Shown piece after piece: positions 44,760 to 52,103 of a stretch of DNA of 64,000 nt. The DNA lies in the NCBI RefSeq assembly GCF_003991355.1, contig NZ_RCSU01000017.1:62001-126000 (forward strand), in the 5' to 3' direction. The position numbers and the translations under genes are program-made. This stretch comes from Pseudoflavitalea rhizosphaerae. Its GTDB lineage: Bacteria > Bacteroidota > Bacteroidia > Chitinophagales > Chitinophagaceae. The notes under the pieces are model-generated. The model was not told where the DNA came from, did not search any database, and was given only the letters and a program-made list of their open reading frames with translations. Numbering within the stretch: position 1 is the first letter of the stretch; every line of letters begins with the position of its first letter.

Positions 44760-46196
44760 ATGTTCAACAAAAGAGTCAAGATCAAAGATCTGCTGGCTAC
44801 CGATGCTACGGGCCAGGAAGTAACAGTCATGGGTTGGGTGCGTGGATTTCGCAACAATCAATTTATTGCCCTGAATGACGGCTCTACCAATAATAATCTG
44901 CAGGTTGTTGTGGAGCTGGGCATGCTGGACGAAGCCACCCTCAAAAGGATCACCACTTCCGCGTCTATCAAAGTAACAGGCGAAGTTGTGCCTTCACTGG
45001 GAAAAGGGCAAAAGCTTGAACTGAAAGCCAAAACCCTCGGGATCCTGGGCGATAGTGACGCAGAAGCCTACCCGATCCAGCCGAAAAAGCACAGCCTGGA
45101 ATTCCTCCGCGAAAAAGCGCATCTGCGTTTCAGGACCAACACATTCGGCGCAGTATTCCGCGTTCGTCATACCCTGGCCTTTGCCATTCACAAATTCTTC
45201 CATGAGAAAGGATTCGTGTACATGCACACGCCCATCATCACAGCCAGCGATGCAGAAGGCGCCGGTGAAATGTTCCGCGTTACCACCCTGCCCTTCGACA
45301 ACCCTCCCCGCAACGAGGATGGGACCATCGATTTCAAAGAAGATTTCTTCGGCAAAAGCACCAACCTCACGGTGAGCGGACAGCTCGAAGGCGAGCTCGG
45401 CGCCACCGCCTTCGGTGAGATCTATACTTTCGGCCCCACTTTCAGGGCCGAAAACTCCAACACTGCCCGTCACCTGGCAGAGTTCTGGATGATCGAACCC
45501 GAAATGGCCTTCTGTGACCTGGAAGACAATATGAACCTCGCGGAAGAGTTCATCCGCTACATCATCAAATATGCGCTTGACCATAACCGTGAAGACATCG
45601 AGTTCCTCGCGCAACGCCTGGCCGATGAAGAGAAATCGCTTCCGCAAGACAAGCGAAGTGAAATGGGACTGATGGAAAAACTCGACTTTGTAGTGAACAA
45701 CCAGTTCGAGCGCGTTACCTACACCGAAGCCATCGATATCCTCCTGCAATCTCCTGCATACAAGAAAAAGAAATTCCAGTATGAAGTAAAATGGGGGATC
45801 GATATGCAGAGTGAGCATGAGCGTTACCTGGTAGAGAAGCATTTCAAGAAACCAGTGATAGTTACCAACTATCCGAAAGACATCAAAGCCTTCTACATGC
45901 GTGTGAACGATGATGGCAAAACCGTAGCTGCGATGGACATCCTCGCTCCCGGCATCGGTGAGATCGTTGGTGGTTCTCAGCGTGAAGAGCGCCTTGATGT
46001 TCTCACAAAAAGAATGGAAGACATGCATGTTCCCGCTGAAGAACTGAGCTGGTACCTTGACACACGCCGCTACGGCACTGTGCCTCACGCCGGCTTCGGA
46101 CTTGGTTTTGAGCGGCTGGTACTCTTTGTTACCGGCATGACTAATATCCGCGATGTGATTGCATTCCCCCGCACGCCGAAGAACGCTGAATTTTAA
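44760..46196 (+). CDS. asnS: Asparaginyl-tRNA synthetase
   Basis: AsnS charges tRNA-Asn. The N-terminal OB-fold anticodon-binding domain (about residues 15-110, [20 protein letters not shown]) is followed by the class II core: motif 2 [20 protein letters not shown] and motif 3 [16 protein letters not shown]. The family insertion in the catalytic domain is present. 478 residues is normal. A long antisense frame lies opposite but is a coding-strand shadow. It has its own promoter with a leader hairpin and a clear terminator at 46219. Confidence 0.97.
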   Translation: MFNKRVKIKDLLATDATGQEVTVMGWVRGFRNNQFIALNDGSTNNNLQVVVELGMLDEATLKRITTSASIKVTGEVVPSLGKGQKLELKAKTLGILGDSDAEAYPIQPKKHSLEFLREKAHLRFRTNTFGAVFRVRHTLAFAIHKFFHEKGFVYMHTPIITASDAEGAGEMFRVTTLPFDNPPRNEDGTIDFKEDFFGKSTNLTVSGQLEGELGATAFGEIYTFGPTFRAENSNTARHLAEFWMIEPEMAFCDLEDNMNLAEEFIRYIIKYALDHNREDIEFLAQRLADEEKSLPQDKRSEMGLMEKLDFVVNNQFERVTYTEAIDILLQSPAYKKKKFQYEVKWGIDMQSEHERYLVEKHFKKPVIVTNYPKDIKAFYMRVNDDGKTVAAMDILAPGIGEIVGGSQREERLDVLTKRMEDMHVPAEELSWYLDTRRYGTVPHAGFGLGFERLVLFVTGMTNIRDVIAFPRTPKNAEF

Positions 46197-46218
46197 TTGT
46201 AAAAAGAAGAATAATGCA

Positions 46219-46248
46219 AAGCTGCACCCAACCGGTGCAGCTTTTTTG
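46219..46248 (+). terminator. asnS terminator
   Basis: AAGCTGCACC pairs with GGTGCAGCTT around a short loop and is followed by a T run. It precedes family-1 repeat copy E. Confidence 0.93.
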
Positions 46249-46262
46249 TTTGCCTGATGAAG

Positions 46263-46391
46263 TATCGGGGAGCAGTCGCTCGCCTCCGGCGAGTGACCGG
46301 TATTTTGTCGCCTCCCGGCGACGCGGTGTTCGCCGGAGGCGAACAAATAGAAGCCACTCGCCGGGAGGCGAGCGGCTGCCACTCTCCGATA
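46263..46391 (+). repeat. Family-1 foldback repeat, copy E
   Basis: Same orientation as copy A. The core 46273-46378 holds four intact TCGCC/GGCGA units, and the outer arms TATCGGGGAGCAG and CTGCCACTCTCCGATA are roughly complementary. It sits between asnS and exbD, both plus strand. Confidence 0.95.
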
Positions 46392-46455
46392 TATACGCAA
46401 TAGAAAAAACTTATGGAAAAATCATCGTCCCGTATCTCATTCAAAACTCCTGCAT

Positions 46456-47001
46456 ATGGCCGAAATAAACATGGCGACGAACCCTGGCGGTGCCGGTGTT
46501 CGCCGTAGTAAAAAAGGATCCACCCGCGTAGACCTCACGCCCATGGTAGATCTTGGCTTCCTGCTGATCACCTTTTTCATTTTCTCCACCAGCATGTCCG
46601 AGCCCGTAGCTTCCAAACTGCACATGCCTGCCGATGGTCCTCACTCCTATTCGCCGGAGAGCGGCTCACTCACAGCCATCTTACTGGACCATAACAAAGT
46701 ATTCTACTACCACGGCAAACTCGAAGATGCCATTCAAACTAAAGCTTACGGAACCACCAATTTCGATATTGCTAACGGTTTCGGACAAGTGATCCGCCAG
46801 AAAAAATCAAATCTCAATAGCCAACAATCCAATGGCAGCAAGGACTTGATCCTCATGATCAAACCTCTCGATGAATCGGCTTACCGTGATGTGGTAGGCA
46901 TTCTCGACGAAGTAATGATCAATGAAGTAAAAACCTATGCTCTCATGGACATAGATCCCATCGAAAAGGAAATAATCGAAAAACTTATCAACCTACCCTA
47001 A
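46456..47001 (+). CDS. exbD: ExbD/TolR-family biopolymer transport protein
   Basis: A 181-residue inner-membrane protein of proton-motive-force-driven motors that energise TonB or related systems. It has a short cytoplasmic N-terminus, then the family pattern STRVDLTPMVDLGFLLITFF with the essential membrane Asp (in PMVDLGF), and a periplasmic domain. No exbB/motA-like or tonB gene is adjacent, so the partner must be encoded elsewhere, and the function (nutrient uptake or gliding-type motor) is open. Downstream is a 0.5-kb gap with a family-2 element. Confidence 0.9.
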   Translation: MAEINMATNPGGAGVRRSKKGSTRVDLTPMVDLGFLLITFFIFSTSMSEPVASKLHMPADGPHSYSPESGSLTAILLDHNKVFYYHGKLEDAIQTKAYGTTNFDIANGFGQVIRQKKSNLNSQQSNGSKDLILMIKPLDESAYRDVVGILDEVMINEVKTYALMDIDPIEKEIIEKLINLP

Positions 47002-47191
47002 CCTCTTTAAATGTTTTCACACACTCAGCATAAATAAAGTATAGCCATGAATTCTGCGCAGGGGCAGTTACTAACCAGGATCAATAACCGGAAGTGTTGA
47101 TATCCTGATTGTGCTGCTCCTGCGCTATCCTATGATACCAACGCCAGGCCCTCTCCAAAAAAATAAACTCCTTCCTCCCATTACTTTCACA

Positions 47192-47500
47192 GATGCACCT
47201 GTTCCCCCTCTCCCTCCCTCCGATGCACTGAGAAATCGTGCGCCCAACAAGCATACAATTAAATCTGCTGCACTTTTTCTGGATTGGCCGCCGGAGGGAT
47301 ATGAAAACAGGGCCTAAGAAACATAAGCGAAAAAGCCCGGCTCAACTCAACAGCTCAACCCAACCAACAAACAGCTCATCAAAAATCCTCCCGCGCTGGT
47401 TTGTTTCTTCAGCCCTCGTTTTCATATCCCCCGGCGGCCGCCCAAAAACATCTTATTTTTTCGTAACTTGTTCTCCCGCACCTGATTTCTCAAGTGCATC
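47192..47500 (+). repeat. Family-2 structured element, copy P
   Basis: An approximately 310-bp non-coding element. Its main stem pairs 47286-47313 (GGCCGCCGGAGGGATATGAA onward) with 47412-47439 with very few mismatches. Inside are blocks conserved in all three copies: AAGCGAAAAAGC near 47325 and ATCCTCCCGCG near 47385, plus a second stem (GAAACA with TGTTTC). An outer inverted repeat pairs 47221-47242 with 47477-47500 (GATGCACTGAGAAATC). The left margin GATGCACCTGTTCCCC is shared with copy R. It fills most of the gap between exbD and the 2OG oxygenase gene; the remaining left part (47002-47191) shows nothing clear. Confidence 0.85.
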
Positions 47501-47523
47501 ATCCACCCACATAATATTATTTT

Positions 47524-48468
47524 ATGGCAATACCGGTAGTAAATCTCGCCGACTTCACCTCCGGCGATCCTGAATTAAAAAGATCCTTCGTGAACCAGTT
47601 AGGTAAAGCATACGAAGATGTTGGCTTTGTAGCGGTGAAGAACCACGGTATCCCTGACAACCTGATTTCTGATCTTTATAAATATGTGCAGCAATTCTTT
47701 TCATTGCCGTTGGATGCAAAAAAGAAATATGAGGTACCCGGATTGGCGGGTCAGCGCGGCTATACTTCTTTTGGCAAAGAACATGCAAAGGGAAGCGAGG
47801 CGCCTGATCTGAAAGAATTTTTTCAATATGGACAGATCGTTGAAGACAATGATCCTGTGAAGTCAGAGTATCCTGATAATGTAAAAGTAAATGAGGTGTC
47901 TGAGTTCAATGCCACGTTCGAGAAGGCTTACAGGGCTTTTGAAAAATCCGGCAAGGCATTGCTGCGGGCCATCGCTATATACCTGGGCCTGGATGAAAAT
48001 TATTTCGATACGCATATCCATAATGGTAATTCGATCCTTCGCGCCATTCATTACCCGCCCATCACGCAGGAGCCGAAATCTGCTATCAGGGCGGAGCAGC
48101 ATGAAGACATCAATTTGATCACCTTACTGGTAGGCGCCTCCGCAGACGGGTTACAGATCCTCACCAAGCAAAATGAATGGGTGGGTGTTACCAGTTTGCC
48201 AGAACAGATTGTAGTAAATGTGGGCGATATGCTTCAAAGGCTCACCAATAACAAACTAAAATCAACCACCCATCGTGTGGTGAATCCGCCGCGCGACAAA
48301 TGGCATACATCCCGTTTTTCCATTCCATTTTTCCTGCATCCAAAAAGTGAAATGAGCCTGGCGGCGCTCGATAGTTGTGTGGATGCCTCTCACCCCAAGG
48401 CATACCCGGACGCAACGGCCGGAGAGTACCTGGATGAAAGACTTCGTGAAATAGGATTGAAAAAATAG
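47524..48468 (+). CDS. 2-oxoglutarate/Fe(II) oxygenase, isopenicillin-N-synthase-like
   Basis: A 314-residue non-heme iron dioxygenase of the IPNS-like group. The DIOX_N domain begins IPVVNLADF; the catalytic jelly roll has the iron ligands His and Asp in AEQHEDINLITLL (about residue 195) and the distal His in STTHRVVNPPRDK with the 2OG-binding Arg in the following HTSRFSIPFF. Bacterial members act on small molecules; the substrate cannot be named. It begins 23 bp after the family-2 element P and has no partner gene. Confidence 0.9.
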   Translation: MAIPVVNLADFTSGDPELKRSFVNQLGKAYEDVGFVAVKNHGIPDNLISDLYKYVQQFFSLPLDAKKKYEVPGLAGQRGYTSFGKEHAKGSEAPDLKEFFQYGQIVEDNDPVKSEYPDNVKVNEVSEFNATFEKAYRAFEKSGKALLRAIAIYLGLDENYFDTHIHNGNSILRAIHYPPITQEPKSAIRAEQHEDINLITLLVGASADGLQILTKQNEWVGVTSLPEQIVVNVGDMLQRLTNNKLKSTTHRVVNPPRDKWHTSRFSIPFFLHPKSEMSLAALDSCVDASHPKAYPDATAGEYLDERLREIGLKK

Positions 48469-48618
48469 GGGTAAACCGGTATCTTGTTGTCTTAGTAATG
48501 AATAGGTTAGAAATAAAATACCCATTTGGTTGAAACTCAAACAGCTGGGCTGATTTAACTGCCGGTTAACGGATTTCGAACTAGCTTTGTATTGTTCAAT
48601 TAACTAAAAAGAAAGGCT

Positions 48619-49035
48619 ATGAAAAAAGTATTACTCCCACTTTTCGCCTTTGTAGCGCTGGCTTTAACGGCTGAAGCGCAGCATCTCGCTCCTGACCAGA
48701 ATCCAAGATACATGGAGAGCCAGCAGCGCTATATGCGCATGGCCGATTCCATCAATACATGGCATGGCACTACTCCGCAGGAAACCTATAAGGCAATCGA
48801 CTTCCTGGCAGATAAACGCGAAGCCAGGGAAGCACGTAAAGCCTTCCGCAGGGAACTGAGAATGGAGAGGGCCCGCTGGAATAACGACTTTTACTACGGC
48901 TACGGAGGCTATTACAATTACAATAATTACTACCCCGGTTATTACCGTCATGGTTACCGCAGTAACTGGAATAATTATTTCTGGAATACACTCCCGCTCG
49001 CAACAGCCGTTGGCCTTGCATCCTGGTGGTGGTAA
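48619..49035 (+). CDS. Small exported Tyr/Asn-rich protein
   Basis: A 138-residue protein with a clean signal peptide (MKKVLLPLFAFVALALTAEA). The middle is helical and charged (residues 25-95), and the C-terminal third is rich in Tyr, Asn and Gly (GYGGYYNYNNYYPGYY). I do not recognise a family. It lies 60 bp before the LpoB-like gene and may be co-transcribed; a TAGCTTTG -7-like element sits at 48582-48589. An envelope role is inference from the export signal and neighbours. Confidence 0.75.
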   Translation: MKKVLLPLFAFVALALTAEAQHLAPDQNPRYMESQQRYMRMADSINTWHGTTPQETYKAIDFLADKREAREARKAFRRELRMERARWNNDFYYGYGGYYNYNNYYPGYYRHGYRSNWNNYFWNTLPLATAVGLASWWW

Positions 49036-49095
49036 CTTTCAGCACCGCACAAACGTAGTACTCATCACAAATCCTTTTGTATAAATAATATCAAT

Positions 49096-49686
49096 ATGAA
49101 GAAAGTTCTGTTGGCTTTTACAGCTTTCGCTGCTGTAAGTGTTATTACTGTATCCTGTGCCCACAAAGTAACCCGCATCGACCCCAATGAGCAGGTTGAC
49201 CTCAGCGGCCGCTGGAACAATACAGATTCCAGGCTCGTTGCTGAAGAAATGACACAAACCATTCTCAACAACAAATGGGTTGCCGATCACCTGGAAGCGC
49301 ATAAAGGGCAAAAACCCGTTGTGATCGTAGGGTTCGTTACCAACAAAAGCCACGAACATATCGAAGCGGAAACTTTTGTGAAAGATGTAGAGCAGTCATT
49401 CATTCAATCCGGTCGTGTCAGACTGGTGCAGGGTGGAAAGAAAAGAGAAGAGCTCCGCGCTGAAAAAGCAGACCAGCAAACAAACGCATCCACCTCTTCC
49501 ATGAAGAAATTCGGAATGGAACAGGGCGCAGACTATATCCTCCAGGGCTCCATCAACTCCATCGTTGACTCTCAGAAAAGGAACAAAGTGGTTTACTACC
49601 AGGTGAATCTCGAGCTCACTAATATCGAGACCAATGAAGTAGTTTGGATTGGTGATAAGAAGATTGCCAAACACGTGAAGAACTAA
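49096..49686 (+). CDS. LpoB-like penicillin-binding-protein activator lipoprotein
   Basis: A 196-residue lipoprotein (lipobox region VSVITVSCAHK) with the LpoB/YcfM fold pattern: VDLSGRWNNTDSRLVAEEMT, then PVVIVGFVTNKSHEHIEAET and QGADYILQGSINSI. In E. coli LpoB spans the periplasm to activate the peptidoglycan synthase PBP1b; in Bacteroidota the partner is unknown. It precedes a COG3014-type protein by 23 bp, a pairing seen in many bacteria, which supports the call. Confidence 0.87.
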   Translation: MKKVLLAFTAFAAVSVITVSCAHKVTRIDPNEQVDLSGRWNNTDSRLVAEEMTQTILNNKWVADHLEAHKGQKPVVIVGFVTNKSHEHIEAETFVKDVEQSFIQSGRVRLVQGGKKREELRAEKADQQTNASTSSMKKFGMEQGADYILQGSINSIVDSQKRNKVVYYQVNLELTNIETNEVVWIGDKKIAKHVKN

Positions 49687-49709
49687 AGTAGAAAATCCGG
49701 AGCCTGTTC

Positions 49710-51125
49710 ATGCAGCAATTACCTTATAATAACAGGAGAGCATTGGCTTTGATTCCGCTGATGCTCTTTTTATTTTCCTGCGTTACTTACAATCAACGCA
49801 TCGCCGATTACTATGCGGCTATGCGCAACAACAATTATACAGCTGCTGAAGCTACCCTGGAGAAAACAAAGATCCTGCGGGCAAATCGCAACCGGCTGCT
49901 CTACCTGTTCGAGAAAGGTAAGATGGCGCACCTCTTGAAACAGTACGACTCCAGCAACAGGTATTTCAACGAAGCCGATATCTTCATGGAAGATGTACGC
50001 ACATCCGCGTCCGACGTGGCTTTGGGAACACTGCTCAATCCCATGATGCAGACCTATAAGGGAGAGGCTTTCGAAAAATTCATGTTGCATTATTACAAAG
50101 CACTCAACTATCTCTACCTCGGCAAGCCCGGCGAAGCCCTGGTGGAAGCCAGAAGGATCAGCCTATCCAACTACGAGCTGCAGGACAAAACCAAAAGCGA
50201 TAACAAATACAATGATGATGCCTTCTCCCTCATGATGCAGGGAATCGTCTACCAGCAGAATGAGGACTGGAACAATGCCTTCATCGCTTATCGAAACTCT
50301 GTTGACCTCTATCTGAAGAACAACAACAGCTATTACGGAGTGCCAATTCCGCAGCAACTGAAGCAGGACCTGCTCCGCGCTGCCGACAAAATGGGATTTT
50401 CGGATGAACTGGGACGTTATGAAAGGCTGATGAACACCAGCTATCAGAAATACCCTGATCCACCCGGCGGTGAACTGGTGCTCTTCTGGGAAAATGGATT
50501 GGCGCCGGTAAAAGAGGAACAGAACTTTTTCTTCGCACTCACCAAAGATGGCCTCGGCAACTTCGCATTCGTAGATCCCTCCGGCTCCTTCAATATTCCT
50601 TTTAACTTCAGCGCTTACAATATCAATAGCGCAGACCTTCGTCTCGCTGATCTTCGCTCTTTTCGTGTTGCCTTCCCGCGATATGTTGAACAACCCATGT
50701 ATTACAGGAGCGCTACCGTTACACTCAACAATCAAAAATATTCACTGGAGCAGGCACAAAATATCAATACCCTCGCTTTTACAACGCTTCGCGAAAGATT
50801 TTTAAAAGAAATGAGCACTGCACTTGCGCGGCTTGTTGTGAAGAAACTGGCGGAATTGGCAGCACGTCCCAAGAGCGATGATAAGAATAAAGACACGAAG
50901 GAAGCCATCGCCCTGGCGATCCAGGCTTTCAGTTTCGCAACAGAAAAAGCCGATACACGTAACTGGCAAAGTCTCCCCCATACTATCTATTATTCAAGGA
51001 TCCCACTTCAAAAGGGAACAAATCAACTGCAGTTTACCGCTAATGGCGCCGCCAGCCAAAATATCAATTTAGTGGTGGAGGGCACTGGCGGGCAAAAAGT
51101 TCAGAATATTGTTACGCTGAGATAG
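49710..51125 (+). CDS. COG3014-type envelope lipoprotein with TPR-like repeats
   Basis: A 471-residue protein with a lipobox (LFLFSCVTYNQ, Cys near 24). The first 230 residues form TPR-like helical pairs (YYAAMRNNNYTAAEATLEK, LLKQYDSSNRYFNEADIF), followed by a beta-rich region from VLFWENGLAPVKEE and an Ig-like end. I recognise it as the family found next to LpoB-type lipoproteins; its biochemical function is not known. It closes the cluster starting at 48619 or 49096. Confidence 0.78.
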   Translation: MQQLPYNNRRALALIPLMLFLFSCVTYNQRIADYYAAMRNNNYTAAEATLEKTKILRANRNRLLYLFEKGKMAHLLKQYDSSNRYFNEADIFMEDVRTSASDVALGTLLNPMMQTYKGEAFEKFMLHYYKALNYLYLGKPGEALVEARRISLSNYELQDKTKSDNKYNDDAFSLMMQGIVYQQNEDWNNAFIAYRNSVDLYLKNNNSYYGVPIPQQLKQDLLRAADKMGFSDELGRYERLMNTSYQKYPDPPGGELVLFWENGLAPVKEEQNFFFALTKDGLGNFAFVDPSGSFNIPFNFSAYNINSADLRLADLRSFRVAFPRYVEQPMYYRSATVTLNNQKYSLEQAQNINTLAFTTLRERFLKEMSTALARLVVKKLAELAARPKSDDKNKDTKEAIALAIQAFSFATEKADTRNWQSLPHTIYYSRIPLQKGTNQLQFTANGAASQNINLVVEGTGGQKVQNIVTLR

Positions 51126-51337
51126 AACTGGCTATGATTTGAAATTCGATTCCGGGATCAATCAGCCTTTTTCTGCATTTCCCAGGCCTCCGCTGTTACC
51201 GCTCAGCCCCATTTTCAGACCATCCATTGATTTCGAACAAAATTATCCCGACCCTTCTGTAAAATGTAAATTCAGTACCAGACTGCATTTCAGGCAAAAC
51301 TTATTACTCTCCTATGAAAATTACCTGTAAAAAGAAG

Positions 51338-51378
51338 GTACTATGTGTTGCATAGTACTAAAATTAGACGTATGTTTG
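51338..51378 (+). promoter_or_regulatory. Promoter with overlapping PadR-type operator
   Basis: GTACTATG (51338-51345) and CATAGTAC (51351-51358) form a perfect inverted repeat with spacer TGTTG. The spacer's TTG (51348-51350) is the -33 element of a promoter whose -7 element is TATGTTTG (51371-51378), spacing 20 bp. A repressor on the palindrome would block RNA polymerase directly. The operon downstream encodes a PadR repressor, so autorepression is the natural reading. Transcription start near 51385. Confidence 0.72.
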
Positions 51379-51424
51379 TGTTGTGAATGATCGATCTCAC
51401 CAAATATTGACCATTCCAAAGCAT

Positions 51425-51643
51425 ATGTTAGTAAAAGTTGCACTGGTTGTTTTATTATTGACTTCTCTGCTGACCGCCGGCATGGATGATCAACAAACAA
51501 TCTCCGGCCCTGCCGCCGCAACCGAAGAAGTTATCGAAGAAAACGAACCAGCAGAAAAAGACATCAAAACAGTTTCAGCCGTAGAAAGAATTTCTGGCTG
51601 GGAAGATGAGATTACTCCCGTTACTTTTGCTCTTTACAGATAA
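51425..51643 (+). CDS. Small exported or membrane-anchored protein at the head of the padR operon
   Basis: The frame is open from 51383, but that codon lies at or before the predicted transcript start, so ATG 51425 (MLVKVALVVLLLTSLLTAG) is chosen, giving 72 residues. It has one hydrophobic N-terminal segment and a short acidic tail (EEVIEENEPAEKD). I do not recognise a family. It lies between the operator/promoter and padR, 44 bp before the latter. Confidence 0.6.
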   Translation: MLVKVALVVLLLTSLLTAGMDDQQTISGPAAATEEVIEENEPAEKDIKTVSAVERISGWEDEITPVTFALYR

Positions 51644-51687
51644 AGCATTCAAGTATAGCCAGCCCTTCGGGGCAAAAAAGATCAAGT

Positions 51688-52077
51688 ATGAATATCGAGA
51701 ATACACAGAGCCAGATGCGCAAAGGGATTTTGGAGTTCTGCATTCTCTCCATTATCAGGCGGGGTGAAGCTTACCCGAGTGATATTGTAGACGAGATGCG
51801 GGGCGCCAACCTGCAGATCCTTGAGGGAACGCTCTACCCCTTGCTAACCCGTTTGAAAAACGCAGACATGCTCACTTACCGCTGGGTGGAAAGCAATTCG
51901 GGGCCTCCGCGCAAATATTTTTCCCTCACTCCAAAAGGCGATGAGTTTTATATGGAGCTGCAAGCCACCTGGAATGAGCTGGCCAATGCCGTCAACACAC
52001 TGGCCAGCAAAAAGGATTCTCTTACTTCATCCGCAGGAGCTAATGCCATTGAACCTGATCCCAACAATTCCAACTAA
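51688..52077 (+). CDS. PadR-family transcriptional regulator
   Basis: A 129-residue winged-helix repressor. Typical text: MRKGILEFCILSIIRRGEAY, then GTLYPLLTRLKNADML (recognition helix) and RKYFSLTPKGDEF, then a C-terminal dimerisation helix. It lies 26 bp before a PspC-domain gene, a pairing that I know from many Bacteroidota and Firmicutes. The palindrome at 51338-51358 is the likely operator, giving negative autoregulation released by an unknown membrane-stress signal. Confidence 0.93.
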   Translation: MNIENTQSQMRKGILEFCILSIIRRGEAYPSDIVDEMRGANLQILEGTLYPLLTRLKNADMLTYRWVESNSGPPRKYFSLTPKGDEFYMELQATWNELANAVNTLASKKDSLTSSAGANAIEPDPNNSN

Positions 52078-52103
52078 CACTTCAACCGTCAAATAGCTGA
52101 ACA

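Noticed and set aside
18142-46391. CRISPR array from repeated GC-rich units
   Set aside because: Copies are dispersed kilobases apart, palindromic and inverted relative to one another, with no regular spacers and no cas genes.
44994-46400. 468-residue open frame antisense to asnS
   Set aside because: It mirrors a certain asnS gene, has no recognisable motif and is the usual product of codon bias on the opposite strand; part of it runs through the family-1 repeat E.
51139-51330. 63-residue open frame before the padR operon promoter
   Set aside because: Proline- and Phe-rich text without family resemblance, no promoter, and it ends just upstream of the operator; treated as non-coding.
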